Of a DNA stretch of 64,000 nt, positions 33,956-45,162 are shown in pieces. Within the stretch, counting starts at the first letter, position 1. Every line of letters begins with the position of its first letter. The translations under genes were made by a program, and so were the position numbers. A model generated the notes under the pieces. The model saw only the letters and a list, made by a program, of their open reading frames with translations. It was not told where the DNA came from and did not search any database. This stretch comes from Seminavis robusta. Its lineage: Eukaryota > Bacillariophyta > Bacillariophyceae > Naviculales > Naviculaceae. Location: NCBI GenBank assembly GCA_903772945.1, contig CAICTM010000017.1, forward strand, positions 121,139-185,138, read 5' to 3'.

Positions 33956-35248
33956 TTAGGGAACCCGATCACCACAAATGTTTGTGAGGTTCTTATTGCA
34001 GTAGAAAACACACTGCCCGCAAACTTCCCAATCACCAAAAGGACGCAAAGGAGACCTCAACTTGTGGTGTACAAAGATCAGATTTGTTCTCGGATGAGCA
34101 CCCATGGCAACTCGCATCATCCCGATGTTGAGAGTCATACTGCTCACACGTGGGCCAAAAAAGAATTCGCTGTTGATTGCCAGAATCATATCATCGACAA
34201 CATCAAAATGATCTCGACCCTGTACTTGCAATGCACTACTCCACGGACCCGTCATTGCTGGGATGATGACGTTTTTGCCAATCTCTTGGTCTGCTCGAAG
34301 ATCGAGGAGGCCTTGATCATCTTGCATATCTGAAACAACCACAATGGGCAGCCTTGCCAAGTTTGGGCCGTACTGAGACCGCAGCAGATCCTTCACATAA
34401 TCTGGCTTCATGAAACATTCGTGTGGTGGTAGAAGGGGACCAACTCGCCATTCGCATTGGCCATCGAGTGTACGAAAGTGAATTGCCGCAAACCTCTCTC
34501 CGTAACCATGCTCCCTCAGATACTTTCTCAGCAGATTTACCCGTTCGTATCGAAAAGGAGGAATCAACTGGACAAGCTTGCGAAGAATTGTTTTTCGGCG
34601 TTGTGCGAGGACTGGCGGGGAGACTGTGTTGTTTCGATAGTAGTATGCTTCTGTGCTGCGTAGGTCAATGAATTCTTTCTCGGAGGGTATCAGCTTCAGA
34701 CGATTGAAAGTGACTATGGGCAGCTGATGCGTTTCAATCGCTTGCTGCCAGGAAAGATCCGGGAATAGTTTTTGATGTGGTCTTGTCGACAAGAACAAAT
34801 CAAGAACCTTCTTAGCCCACCTCGAAACGGCAACCACTGCTGTTGAATTGTATGACGACCCATCCCACGTGAATTCCCCTCTCTCGTCGAACATCCTGTC
34901 CAGCACGCGCAGGAGACTGAAAAGTTGATTGTTGGTTTGGCCGAAGCTGCGATCAAAACCGATATGATAAACGGTTGTCACGTTGTTTTCGATGCTCCGA
35001 TCTGGCATCAGGTGGAGTTGTACCGGTACGTCCTTTATGCTGCCTTGTAAGGACTCTGGTGATGGAAACTTGTCTCCTCCAAAGAAACCAGTGGCAAATG
35101 CACGATGAAATAACCGACAATGAAAAAAGAATGTCGACGAAAGCAATGCCAATGGCAGAAGAGCACCGGTCTTCTTGAGAAGTAATTGGATGGCATTTCG
35201 ACCCTTTCTCTTTCCAAGGCGACGGGACATTCTTGTTGTCATCGGCAT
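33956..35248 (-). CDS. Type II membrane glycosyltransferase, O-fucosyltransferase-like
   Basis: A single exon of 430 residues starts at ATG 35248. A basic N-terminus and one hydrophobic segment (~28-50) predict a type II Golgi or ER membrane protein with a lumenal catalytic domain. Phe-Ala-Ala-Ile-His-Phe-Arg-Thr at mid-protein, and the C-terminal Asp-Asp-Met-Ile-Leu-Ala followed by Phe-Gly-Pro-Arg-Val-Ser-Ser, resemble the His-x-Arg and acceptor-side motifs of GDP-fucose O-fucosyltransferase-type enzymes. Several Asn-x-Ser/Thr sequons and C-terminal cysteines fit a lumenal protein. The family assignment is tentative. Confidence 0.55.
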   Translation of the reverse strand: MPMTTRMSRRLGKRKGRNAIQLLLKKTGALLPLALLSSTFFFHCRLFHRAFATGFFGGDKFPSPESLQGSIKDVPVQLHLMPDRSIENNVTTVYHIGFDRSFGQTNNQLFSLLRVLDRMFDERGEFTWDGSSYNSTAVVAVSRWAKKVLDLFLSTRPHQKLFPDLSWQQAIETHQLPIVTFNRLKLIPSEKEFIDLRSTEAYYYRNNTVSPPVLAQRRKTILRKLVQLIPPFRYERVNLLRKYLREHGYGERFAAIHFRTLDGQCEWRVGPLLPPHECFMKPDYVKDLLRSQYGPNLARLPIVVVSDMQDDQGLLDLRADQEIGKNVIIPAMTGPWSSALQVQGRDHFDVVDDMILAINSEFFFGPRVSSMTLNIGMMRVAMGAHPRTNLIFVHHKLRSPLRPFGDWEVCGQCVFYCNKNLTNICGDRVP

Positions 35249-35547
35249 GGCACAGCAATGTGGTGGATTGGAACGAAGCGATGGTAACTATCGTTATGGG
35301 GGGGTTAGGAATCAAAGAAGAGGAGATAGAGTGTATCCATGGGAGTTTGGAAGGGGCAGGGGACCATTGAGGAAATGATGAATGAAAACGAAGAAGTGGA
35401 GGAAAGATTGAGGTCAATCCAAATGGTTGGAGAAATGAAAGCGATGAAAGCATTAACAAGTTTAACGCCTCAATTAACGTTACTATCCATGTTTCAAAAG
35501 ATACCGGTACGGTACGCAGCCACCATTGTAGCTACCGGGAAGTGCAA

Positions 35548-38254
35548 TTATCGGCTCAACCATAGACTAGAGTGCGAGTCCATACATGTCTGGCTCAAAC
35601 CAGCCCTATTGGAAGACGCAGCTGATTGGTTACCGGTGCCAGCTGACTGAGCATCCAGGAGCCTCCTCAGCAGGTGGAACATGGAAATTTTGGGTGGTGG
35701 AGCGGAAAAACTCTCATCATTGTTGCCTTCAGAAGCCAGAACCGCGTTGGAAGTCTGTGATTTGCTTTCCAACATGGCGTCGATATGTTTGTCCACATCT
35801 ATGAGGATAATGGAGAAAGAGTGGGAATGAGAACTCTTGATATTTCCAGCCAAGCGATATTACAAGACACGCCACCGCTCGTACCAAAAGACGATACCCA
35901 GATGAACTTCACTGGGAATCTTTGTCCAATCCTTCGAACCCTGTCTTCTGCTTGATGGACATCGCCAGGTGTCCATGGGCGATCTACAAGAATGACTGTC
36001 CTGGCAGCAGTCTATTGCAAACACGTGAGAAAAACAACCCAAGTAAATCACCGTGCCACCCTTTCAGTTTTCATTGCAATAGGTTCGGATCGGATCTGGA
36101 ACGTACCAACGTTAGACCCACCCCACCGGCACCAAAAGTACAGACAATGACCGGAGAGACTCCATTCTGGAAGTTATCCACCATCGGTTGCCGTTTCTTT
36201 GGCGGGGTTTCGCCGGTCAAAACTTCCCCTTCCCACCCCAACCTTGCCAGCTTTTCTTGAAGAGCTTTCGCCACACGTACAAAGGAAGTGAACAGTACCA
36301 CAGCCGGTTCTTTTTCAAGTACATTCTTTGCAATGTCGACGGAAGCATCTACTCGTGCGATGGCACCTTGACAACGAAGTTGCTGGAGTTGACCCAAAAG
36401 CGCATCGCTCTTGTCCGACTCGCCGGCACCATGCGAGGCGAACAGTGCTAGCACCCGCTTCAGCATGTCGTCGTAATTCTTCTTTTGCCGTTGACTCACT
36501 GGGACATGCTGGAATTCACGAGTTGCCTTGGGCAGAGACTTGAGGCAGTCTTCCTTCTTCAAATGCAATAAATGAGACGAGACAAGTGATCGCAACTGTG
36601 AGAGATTCGAAGCACCACTTGCGTCCCAAATCGGCGGTCCCCGTCCGAACTGTTTTTGCCGGCCAGCACAAAACTGAAGTTCATAAGCTCGTTGGTAGTT
36701 GCCAAAGGGATGTCTGACAGCCCGCAAAAGAGGGAACAAGTTTGAGGGTTTCCCATTCTTCATTGGCGTCCCCGTCAGAAGAATCACACCGACGCATCGT
36801 TGCGACTGGACCAGCTTCAATAAATCCTTTGTTCGTGCAGCCGCCATGGACTGCAATTGGTGGGCTTCATCGCAGACGACGACGTAACTATCGACGCTGC
36901 TTTCAACTTCAGTGGGGACCTTCGCCCAACTAAATATTTCCATTTTTGGAGTGCCATCATCTTCGTCGATGCAGATGGGTTCTTCATCTTCGGCTGCCTG
37001 CCCTTTTCTCTTTCGTTTCTTGGGTTTCTTTTCTTCGCCCTTGACCTTGATCTCTGTAGCTTGTTCTGCAGTGCGAGCCCACTCCGCTTTGAGTGAAACG
37101 GGGGCAATGACAATTACTTTGCAGTTTGAAAAGGTCTTTTGAAAGGATCTGGCCCAACAACAGCCAATCAAGGTTTTCCCGAGCCCCATGTCCAGAGCCA
37201 AGATGCAGCGTCTCATCCTCAGGCCCATGCAGATGGCCCGCCTTTGATGATCAAACAGCGTCCATCCATTCGCCAGAGTTTGCCCCAATCTAGCATGTTT
37301 GATTAATTCTGGGGTGCGCCCATCTTTCGCAGGTTGAACGACATCTGGGGAGAATCTCAACTCTTTGGGCAGCTGGGCAATGAGATTGTGCATTTTGGCA
37401 GCTGGAGAAGAAACGAGTGTTCCTTGTCTTGTCAATTGTTGCTGGGAGAGCTGAGGAGATGATGCAGCTACTTTCCGATCCATTCCTGGGGATGAAGCAT
37501 CATTATTAGTCCATGAATTTGGTCTCAATGATTGCATATTGTTGGTATGTTGTCTGGATGTACCAACTGATGGAATCCGAGGCGGCCATTTGCTGGGGGA
37601 AGATGGGTTGTTTTGATGATGATTGATGGCTGCTATTCGAGTTGATTGCTGTGGCTCATCGTCTTGTTGGGTCAGATCAACGACAGGCGATGACGAGGAA
37701 GTCGACTGGGCGTATGGCTGCTTTTTGGTGGGGGAACCGGAAGTTCCTACTCTGCCTTCACAGGTAGAGTTGAGCGTGAATTGCGACTCTTCAGACTGAC
37801 TCAAGGCGACAGCAGAAGCATGGTCTGCTACTCGACATGCTTCATCCCAATCAATCGAATCAAAACCAAAGCTATCTCCCTGATTATTGCTCTTCTGGTT
37901 GCTCCCCACGCTTTGAGTTGTTCCATTCGAGATTGTACTCTGCTGGGATAGTGGACCTTCCATGCTCGATCCAAAGGAAGACGATTGAGCCACATTGTTC
38001 GGATAACGATCATTCACACGATCAGTATTAACTCTTTCACTTGCAGATGGAAGTCTCGCTACATTCAGTGTCTGCTGATTGCTGCTGCTTGCTGCCTGGT
38101 AATATCGTGGCGGTTGGGTAGAAACCTCATTTTTTCGGTGAAAAGACCCATTGTTAGCTCCAATCGCGTTCGGTTTCTGCTTCTTTCTGGCGTAAGGGTT
38201 AAAGACTACCTTTCTAGCCGGTGATCCGCTTTGGTTTGGAGAGTTGCTCGTCAT
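35548..38254 (-). CDS. SNF2-family ATPase, SMARCAL1-like
   Basis: Three exons are joined: 38254-36107, 36011-35885 and 35798-35548. Introns are 36106-36012 (95 bp, phase 0) and 35884-35799 (86 bp, phase 1). The N-terminal ~300 residues are disordered and Ser/Gln/Asn-rich. The ATPase core has a Walker A Asp-Met-Gly-Leu-Gly-Lys-Thr, a Val-Cys-Asp-Glu-Ala-His box and Leu-Leu-Thr-Gly-Thr-Pro. A basic insertion with a Lys-Lys-Pro-Lys-Lys-Arg-Lys-Arg signal sits between motifs I and II. Lobe 2 ends with Gln-Ala-Glu-Asp-Arg-Val-Arg-Arg-Ile-Gly-Gln, rebuilt only by splicing exon 2. The closest known architecture is SMARCAL1/ZRANB3, fork-remodelling annealing helicases. I see no HARP domain. A nuclear role in replication-fork repair is inference. 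Confidence 0.85.
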
Positions 38255-38574
38255 GGTGATTGAAGATTTATTCAGTCGATGTTATCATCCATAACACGTT
38301 GATTGAACATTCTCATTGTCCCATGTTCAAATCTGAGATGATAATAATAATAATATTAAACAACTTATCATTGTCAACGGCTGTTGAGAGTCGAGTCGAG
38401 TCACGAATCATTTTTTACCAAACAAAAAGTAGGAAAAAGTTCAAAACGCGATACTTATATCTTTTGGATCCTCTTTGGCTTCAGAGTCTCTTCGACCCCA
38501 TGCTATTTTTAATACCCATTGGGCAGTCTTCTATCCATTAGACTATTAATACTTCAGTTTCAACCATTGCAACA
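38255..38574. promoter_or_regulatory. Divergent promoter region between SNF2 and COG4 genes
   Basis: The two genes are transcribed away from each other with 320 bp between start codons, so both promoters must lie here or inside the genes. The stretch is AT-rich and includes an ATAATAATAATAAT microsatellite near 38,340-38,358. No specific factor site can be assigned. Confidence 0.5.
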
Positions 38575-41312
38575 ATGACAGCAGCCTTGGCATCTCTTCG
38601 AGACAGCGCTCCTCGCACCATGGCGGAAGCCTTGGACAGCGACGATCCGTATGAGGCTTTGATGTCTCTGTCGGTGGCATCGAAAAAACGGGCCACCAAA
38701 CTCTCGGAGGAGTTGACGACCCAGCTGGCCGATTTTGTCCTCGAGATTCCCGACATTGTCATCAAGGCTGCCAAGGAATCAGAGAGTATGGAAAATCCCG
38801 TATCGGACGCCATGGCATGTGCCGACAGTATTTTGAATTCTCTCACCAAAATTGCGTCGGGAGGAAGTCAAGCCTCGTTGGAAATTCGAAAATTGGAGCA
38901 AGAAAAAGCCGATCTCGAACAGCACTCACGCGATGTCGAAACTGCTCTTTGGCTTCGGACGAGTTGTGACAAGGCCAGCTCGGCCATTCCCTCTCGCCAA
39001 TACGATGTTGCCGCCGGGGCCATTCAGCAATTCACGCAGTTAAAGGCGTGGAATCGCATCAGTGGACGTGCTCGAGCGTATGCTGGAGAATATACCATTC
39101 AACAATTGGAACAGCATCATGTCACGCTCAAAAAATTATTATTGGAACAGTACGAAGTGGCCGTGCAACAGTCGGATTTGCAAAGGCTTGGGCAAATGAC
39201 GCCTCTGCTTCCCAAGGTTCAATTGGAACAGGAGGCGGTTTCGCTCTATTTAAAATATTTGCAAGCCATTACTGCTCAAGAATTTACCAAGGCCATCCAA
39301 ACAGCTCCAGTGCCCAAGGGAGCCTCGGCGGCGCCACCGTTTGCCTTGATGGCACGAGTCTACAATGCGGCAGTCACCGTTTTACGACACCACCTTCCTC
39401 TCATTTCCCATTGCTTGCACAGGGCCAAGGGAGATGCCGCTGTGGCTCAATTGGTCCACGTGCAGGTGGAGCAGCATGTCTTGCCGCTCTTCCAAAAATA
39501 CATTGAGACGAGGGAATTGCCACTGGTGTCTCAATCTGCGCAACGAATTTCGGGAGTGTTGGAAGACAAGTATTCTGGACGAGGTCTCGACTACGATGGC
39601 GAGGACGAAGACGATTGTGGATTTGCCAGTGAAGTTGGAACCTTGGCCGATGTGGATGCGGCCATGGAAGAGGCAGCACTCTGCTTGCAGCATGCCGAAT
39701 CATACACGCGCTTTATGAATCATTCCGTCCAAGAGATAAACAAGGCGCGAGCTCTCAGATTTCACCAAGAGCAAGAGGAAAAACGGGTCGAACGCGAGCG
39801 TCAAGAATGGGCAACAGGCATGTCGACGACCAGTAGTTCTCGTTCCGCCGAAGATTACAGTGAACGAGCCGAGTATGAGCCATTGGAGATTTTGCCCGCA
39901 CGCACACAGCTGCAAGAAGTGGTTTGGGAAGTCGGAGGATATTACTCTGGAATTGAACGCTGTTTGCTTTTGGCGTCCATGCAGCGAGCTTTTACCGCTC
40001 CGGAAACTGATCCTCGCTATTGCTCGCCTCTTGGCTTCAAGGGACAGTCTTCCCACATTGCCAGTAGAGCCCTTCAAACGTCCATGGTGGAGACTTGTCT
40101 CTACACCGCTCGAAGAAGCACCCAGCGTGCGTTTGCCACCGGACACACAGGAACTGCCTCGGCCGTGGCCAACTTTGCTGCGGATGCTCTTTCGGGTGTG
40201 CTCATGACTGTCATGTCGCAGCGCGTGGAGGAAATTGGAGTGCATCGACTCAAGCCTGGTGAGGGACTCTTGGTTGGCGGAGCTGGACTGTTCTTTCAGA
40301 ACATTCGTCACGGAGGAGCCCAGGCACAACAGGCGCATCACCCGACACCAAAACAAAAGTTGGAAGAGGAAACCAAGCGACGAGAGACGCAGATGGAAAT
40401 GGCCAAGACATGTGCCTACTTTAATGATTTGGAAATCGCCATGCATCATACGAAGCAATTGGAAACCTTGCTGGCCGATGCGATCATCGGGGGCTTTCCA
40501 CCTAATACACACGAGACGGATCAGTTGCTCATGTGCGTCAAATCGCTCTCTACTGTCTCGGAGGGATTTCAATTGGCAGCCAACACTGCCATTGAATCGC
40601 TCGTTACCGTTTTGAAACCCCGTCTTCGAAATATTGTCGGAGAAGTTGCTGGCGCAGAAGGGTCGGCCAATTTCATGGGCGTGGGAGGCAAAAGTGGCGA
40701 CCGTGTCCTGGTGAAGATGAACTATGACCTGGATGACGAGTCGTATCAAATGATGCAGTTGAGTGAAGGCTACATGGGAAGAATGTGCACTTTGTTGGAT
40801 GAATTGATTCTGCCCTTGCAGCCGTACTTTGCTCCTCGCCTATGGGACAACTTGATGCTCGGAGTCCTAGGTGCTACCTGTAAGCGTCTGGAACAGTCCA
40901 TCCGAAAGGTAAGATAGGTGGTCGTGGTGAATACTGTCTGAGCTTCTTCTCGTCAGCCAACTGATTCTGATTGCCTCTGATCTTTTGGACCCGGCAGTGC
41001 CCCTTCACAGCTCTCGGGGCAATCTGTCTTGATTCAGATATGCGTGACCTCTTGGGCTATGCCAAGGAGCGTTTGGATTCGCCCGAGCTGAAATCGAATG
41101 TTGCTTTGTACCGTGCTTGTGTGCCCTTGGCTCGCTTGATGCAGATTTCTCGGCTGGTCAACGTTGACGACCTGGACGATGTGATCGATTTGATCACATC
41201 GTCCAAGAGGAAAGGTGGATGGGACCTCAAACTGGATGAAAGCAAAGCCTTTCTGTGCCTTCGCAAAGAATTTTCGGCCGAGAAGGTGAATGAGCTGCTT
41301 CATGACGACTGA
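38575..41312 (+). CDS. COG4: Conserved oligomeric Golgi complex subunit 4 (COG4)
   Basis: Exon 1 is 38575-40908. An 89-bp intron (GTAAGA...GGCAG) follows, and exon 2 is 40998-41312. The protein has about 882 residues and is almost entirely helical. An early coiled-coil stretch (Leu-Glu-Gln-Glu-Lys-Ala-Asp-Leu-Glu) is followed by the Ala-Ala-Gly-Ala-Ile-Gln-Gln-Phe region typical of COG4 N-termini. The later half carries the family's Leu-Asn/Tyr-rich helical bundle, including Asn-Tyr-Asp-Leu-Asp-Asp-Glu. COG is a tethering complex for retrograde vesicle traffic at the Golgi. Exon 2 encodes the conserved end of the C-terminal domain, ending His-Asp-Asp. The first ATG follows in-frame stops. Confidence 0.8.
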
Positions 41313-41776
41313 ACAGGATGACTCAAGACAATAGACTAGACTACTAGTCTTCAAACCAACTAAAAAGGTACTGGTCTTGCATAGCCAGAAGGTGGGCTAC
41401 TTAGTTTTTAAAAATCTGGCATACTAGTAGCACAATGCGCGGCAGTTTTGATCCTTCATTGGGAAAGTAAAATCAACAGGACTGTTGCCACCCTCAAACC
41501 AAATGTGGATCTTGACGTGAGTTCCGATCTCCTTGAGGAGTGCATTCTTGGTAGGAGCCTCTACCAGTACCGGTACGGCCCCCGCTTGGAGTCTTCTTTT
41601 TCGTCGTCGGTTGCGGCGCCATTGTTTCCAGCAATGGAAATTTAGTTGTCGTCTTCATCGCTCGTGGTGATTGTCGTCTGCCTTTGGAGGCGGCACGGGA
41701 CTACTCGTAGCAGACGCCTCGAAGTCAAAAGCAAATTCGCTCTGGTGGATATCGAATGAAGAATCGAATCCCATCT
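41313..41776. other. Convergent intergenic region, no gene seen
   Basis: The COG4 gene and the next minus-strand gene end here. An ACCAGTACCGGTACGG palindrome cluster lies at 41,560-41,577. No coding frame is supported. Confidence 0.5.
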
Positions 41777-42883
41777 CTATCTATCGTCCTTTACTGCTGG
41801 AAGTACACATGTCATGTTTGGCAATGCCAGAATCGCTTGCAGGCCTTCCTTGTAAGTTGGAAAGGCCAAACCAGTTTCTTTCAACAAAAGTGTTTTCATC
41901 CGTTTATTGCTGACTCGCTTCAATTCCTGTGTTCTTCTCTTGGCGCGACGTGTGGATGATGCCGACGCTTTCCTGGTTGTTGGTGGTGGTGTCTTGGGGA
42001 GAGTAATGTTGTTGGTTGCCAACAGTTCCTCAGCATACTTCATCACAACACCTCGAGACTCTGGCAAGTCGTCCGCTAAGTTGAACATGTGAGTTGTTGA
42101 ATAGTTGTCTCTTGGTTCCTTCATTCCTCCCGCAATGGCCCTTGCGACGTCTGTCACGTGAATTCGGTTTGTGATTTGTGGCTGTCTACCCGTAGTTGTT
42201 GAGTACCTTCCAGGTGCTTCAGCAGTAGTCAGTGGTATGCCTTTCTTGTAGAGCGTATGAAGAGCGGATCGTTCGGGTCCATAGATACCGGCACATCGAA
42301 AAATGTAGAGAGCATGGTTTGTACCCTGAATCCGATCTTGCCACTCTGTTTCATAATCTCTGTACCGTGCTGCATTGGTACCTTCCTGACAAAGCAGATC
42401 CGAGTCCTCGTCTACCCATTTTCCGTCGTGATGTCCATAGACTCCGGTGGTTGAAAGCACACCAATCCAAGATTGATCGGGCAGTGATTCCACAATGCTG
42501 TCATAGATGTTGTTTAAATGGTTGTCACCCATGGAAGATGGGGGTATCGTGACGAGGACGTGAGAACATGTGGAGGGAACTGTGCTGCTCCCACAAAGTT
42601 TCTCAAAGGCAATTTTTCGAAGAATGGAAGGGTCTTCATCGGTTTGATCCGTAGCTTCCGTATTCCGAACGGTCCCATAGACTAGAGGAAAATCGCCGGC
42701 AATGGTTTGAGCAACTTCCTTGCCGACGGCCCCCAGACCCAAAATGAGACAGTTGTTGCTGTTGCAATTCGTGGTTGGCGATGGAGCCAACGCAGAAACA
42801 AACAAGGAAGTGCTTCTCGAGAGTGCCAAAGCTGCAATCCCCGAAAGAGATACATGTAGCACCAGACGAAGTGTCGCTGCCAT
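41777..42883 (-). CDS. NAD(P)-binding Rossmann epimerase-like protein with signal peptide
   Basis: I choose ATG 42883. The frame is open further upstream to 43051, but that part lies in repeat sequence and has no other signal. The 368-residue protein starts with a hydrophobic presequence ending Val-Ser-Ala-Leu-Ala-Pro, which could be a plastid-type junction. The nucleotide site Leu-Gly-Leu-Gly-Ala-Val-Gly-Lys follows at once. Ser-Thr-Thr-Gly-Val-Tyr-Gly and the later Tyr...Glu-Trp stretch resemble atypical SDR/epimerases of the YeeZ type, as does Cys-Ala-Gly-Ile-Tyr-Gly-Pro. A basic C-terminal segment (Arg/Lys-rich, ~285-320) is unusual. The substrate is unknown. Confidence 0.7.
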   Translation of the reverse strand: MAATLRLVLHVSLSGIAALALSRSTSLFVSALAPSPTTNCNSNNCLILGLGAVGKEVAQTIAGDFPLVYGTVRNTEATDQTDEDPSILRKIAFEKLCGSSTVPSTCSHVLVTIPPSSMGDNHLNNIYDSIVESLPDQSWIGVLSTTGVYGHHDGKWVDEDSDLLCQEGTNAARYRDYETEWQDRIQGTNHALYIFRCAGIYGPERSALHTLYKKGIPLTTAEAPGRYSTTTGRQPQITNRIHVTDVARAIAGGMKEPRDNYSTTHMFNLADDLPESRGVVMKYAEELLATNNITLPKTPPPTTRKASASSTRRAKRRTQELKRVSNKRMKTLLLKETGLAFPTYKEGLQAILALPNMTCVLPAVKDDR

Positions 42884-44310
42884 TGGGAGGAATGAGTGAA
42901 TGATCCAACTTGCGTCAAAGCAGCTCCAAATGGTGAAGAGCCAAGTCAGGATTATATCACAGAGTAACTCACCCCGCTCTCGCCTAAGTAACTTTCTGTT
43001 TTCGTCCACCTGACTAAAACATGTTTTCGTCACCTTGACTAAAACTAACATTGACCATCCTTCCCAAATCGTGTTTTAGTCAACAAGTCTAAAACCTGTT
43101 TTAAACCTAAAGACCGAAACATGTTTTAGTCCGTAAGGCGAAAACAACTCGGCGCTCATTCGCGTGCGTTATGCCAGCGAAATAGTCATAATTTCATTTG
43201 GATTTGGATTCACTCCACAAATCAACCCACATCCACAACAAGAACAACCTCCCACTCCATCCACAGCCAAATCTCCACATCTATCCCCCCTCTGCACTCC
43301 CCACAGCCCAAGAAGACACACAGAGAGTCTCCTTACCATCACTACTACTACTCCAGCACAGATCTCTAGCTGGAAAAAGCCCAAACACAAGGAACAAGCC
43401 TGTAAGTGCCCGGTGCAGTTTGTGACACGTTTTCGTCGTACCGACCAAATCATGTTTTCGTCGTATTGGTTAAAACATGTTTTCGTCGTGTGGATTGAAA
43501 CATGTTTTCGTCGTGTTGGTTAAAACATGTTTTCGTCGTGTGGGTTGAAACATGTTTTCGTCGTGTGGGCTAAAACATGTTTTCGTCGTGTGGGTTAAAA
43601 CATGTTTTCGTCGTGTGGGTTAAAACATGTTTTCGTCGTGCTGACCAAATCTTGTTTTAGTCGTCCCTACCAAAACATTGATGCATGTGATTATCTTAAT
43701 GTTGAGGAATATTTCTTGAGTCTCCTGATCCTCATTGTTAACTCATACTCTTTCTCTTTTCTCTTCCTGTTCATTACTCTGACTGCCTCCTATTGACATT
43801 ATGTCTACTTCAAAGAAGGGCAAGGGTAGTCGTGGCAAGCAGAACAAGTCTCACAGGCAAAGTCCAGTGAGAAGTCCGCCAGTCAGAAGGCTACCATTCT
43901 TGAAAAGAAAAGGAAGAATGTTATTGGTGCATGTTTCTGTGTTTTGGTCATCTGGACTAAATCATGTTTTGGTAATTGGGAATAAAACGCGTAATAGTCA
44001 TTAAGGTTAAAACAAGTTTTAGTAAATCGGAATAAAACGTGTTTTAGTCATTAGGACCAAAACATCAGTTGGGTTTGCAAGCGGGGTGAGATACCGGTAC
44101 TCTGTGTTATAATCCTGATGCCTCCTGAGAAAAATGAGGCGCTCGTTTCCGGGAATGTTTGAGTCATCAATGACGTCAGAAGGCGAAAAAGGAAAACAGA
44201 CAAACACAACCACAAAAGAGCCTTTGCAGATGACAACTTCTCCATCCCCTTGCACAAAAAGGACCTCCACGGTGGATTGAATCGACACGACTCTACGACA
44301 GTGCGAAACC
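42884..44310. other. Repeat-rich intergenic region between divergent genes
   Basis: Apart from the 25-bp satellite, this region holds CA/CCAC-rich sequence (43,220-43,400). A short plus-strand frame starts at ATG 43801 and is rich in Lys/Arg/Ser for ~40 codons before it runs into satellite. I do not call that frame a gene. The promoter of the gene starting at 44311 should lie near 44,100-44,300. Confidence 0.5.
43008..44068. repeat. 25-bp satellite with AAAACATGTTTT core
   Basis: Ten units of exactly 25 bp start at 43426, 43451, 43476 and so on to 43651, each of the form CATGTTTTCGTCGTGTGGGTTAAAA with few changes. The junction of successive units forms the perfect 12-base palindrome AAAACATGTTTT. 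Diverged relatives with CGTGTTTTAGTC or AAGTTTTAGT lie outside the clean array at 43008-43145 and 43960-44068. The stretch between about 43,150 and 43,425 is unrelated CA-rich sequence. Confidence 0.95.
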
Positions 44311-45162
44311 ATGGCCAATCCATTTCCCCTTTTAGAGCTTCCCGAGTCTGTTCTGTCGACGTCACTGGGGTCTTTCCTGGACGGGAAAAGCATGTCAACC
44401 TTTTTGATTGTGGTGCAAGGTAGCCGAGAATGTGATGATGACAGTGTATTGGGGCTCTTGCGAAATGCACTAGTGCATCGCTACGGTCAACTCTACAATC
44501 GTCTCTCTTCTCCGCAAGAAGAACCAGAGACAGAAGAGATTCGGGATGTACTGTTGGTTACCAAAGAAGAAGTCCGAACCAGCGAGTCCATTGCCAAATT
44601 TCCAGAATGGTGTGCCGTGCTGGACTACTTTGAAAAACAGCTGGCAGCACAGGACACCACCACCACTGACATGGCAGCAGCAAAATGGATTGTCTGGTGT
44701 GGACCCATCGAAACTGTTTATGGGCCCTTTCCTGCGGCTTTGGAGTGTTCTACCGAATGGTCTCTCGGGGCCTTGGAATACTGGAATGAAGTTGAGCTAG
44801 AACAATTCTCTATTGTCCACCCAAATTCAAGAAGTGTCAATGACCAACAATACGACTTATCCACCTATTATGGAACGGTGCAGTCTCTCACAGAAGAAGG
44901 GCGATTGCTATTGGCAAACCTGTACTTGACTCTGGAACATGACCCCAATCACTGGGAACACTACCTTCTGCTACGGTCCAGAAGCTATGACGATCAGCCC
45001 ACTGAGTTCTGGACCCCTAAAACTGGCCATCCATCAGAACTGCTGTGTTTCTGGGACAGCCAAGAACAGGCATATGACTGGGAAGATGCGCTGAACAAAT
45101 TGGGCGACAATGTGATTCGCATCATGGCCCGTTGTATTGAGCAACAGGGATCCTTTCCATGA
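44311..45162 (+). CDS. Hypothetical protein with F-box-like N-terminus
   Basis: A single exon of 283 residues starts at ATG 44311. Residues ~6-32 (Leu-Leu-Glu-Leu-Pro-Glu-Ser-Val-Leu, then Phe-Leu-Asp-Gly-Lys-Ser-Met) resemble the start of an F-box, but the remaining half of the motif is weak. The rest is acidic, rich in Trp, Tyr and Glu, and not recognised. An F-box protein would act as a substrate adaptor in an SCF ubiquitin ligase, but that is only a possibility. The 3' end of this gene has a decayed second copy about 480 bp downstream. Confidence 0.6.
   Translation: MANPFPLLELPESVLSTSLGSFLDGKSMSTFLIVVQGSRECDDDSVLGLLRNALVHRYGQLYNRLSSPQEEPETEEIRDVLLVTKEEVRTSESIAKFPEWCAVLDYFEKQLAAQDTTTTDMAAAKWIVWCGPIETVYGPFPAALECSTEWSLGALEYWNEVELEQFSIVHPNSRSVNDQQYDLSTYYGTVQSLTEEGRLLLANLYLTLEHDPNHWEHYLLLRSRSYDDQPTEFWTPKTGHPSELLCFWDSQEQAYDWEDALNKLGDNVIRIMARCIEQQGSFP

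Noticed and set aside
33740-34333. 197-codon plus-strand frame
   Set aside because: It overlaps the glycosyltransferase-like gene in antisense and shows no domain.
39700-40749. 349-codon minus-strand frame inside COG4
   Set aside because: It is antisense to a conserved gene and its translation has no recognisable domain.
43426-43675. CRISPR-like array
   Set aside because: The units are contiguous with no spacers and the DNA is eukaryotic, so this is a satellite.
43801-44004. Lys/Arg-rich 67-codon frame
   Set aside because: The second half is satellite sequence, and there is no domain, splice partner or downstream continuation.
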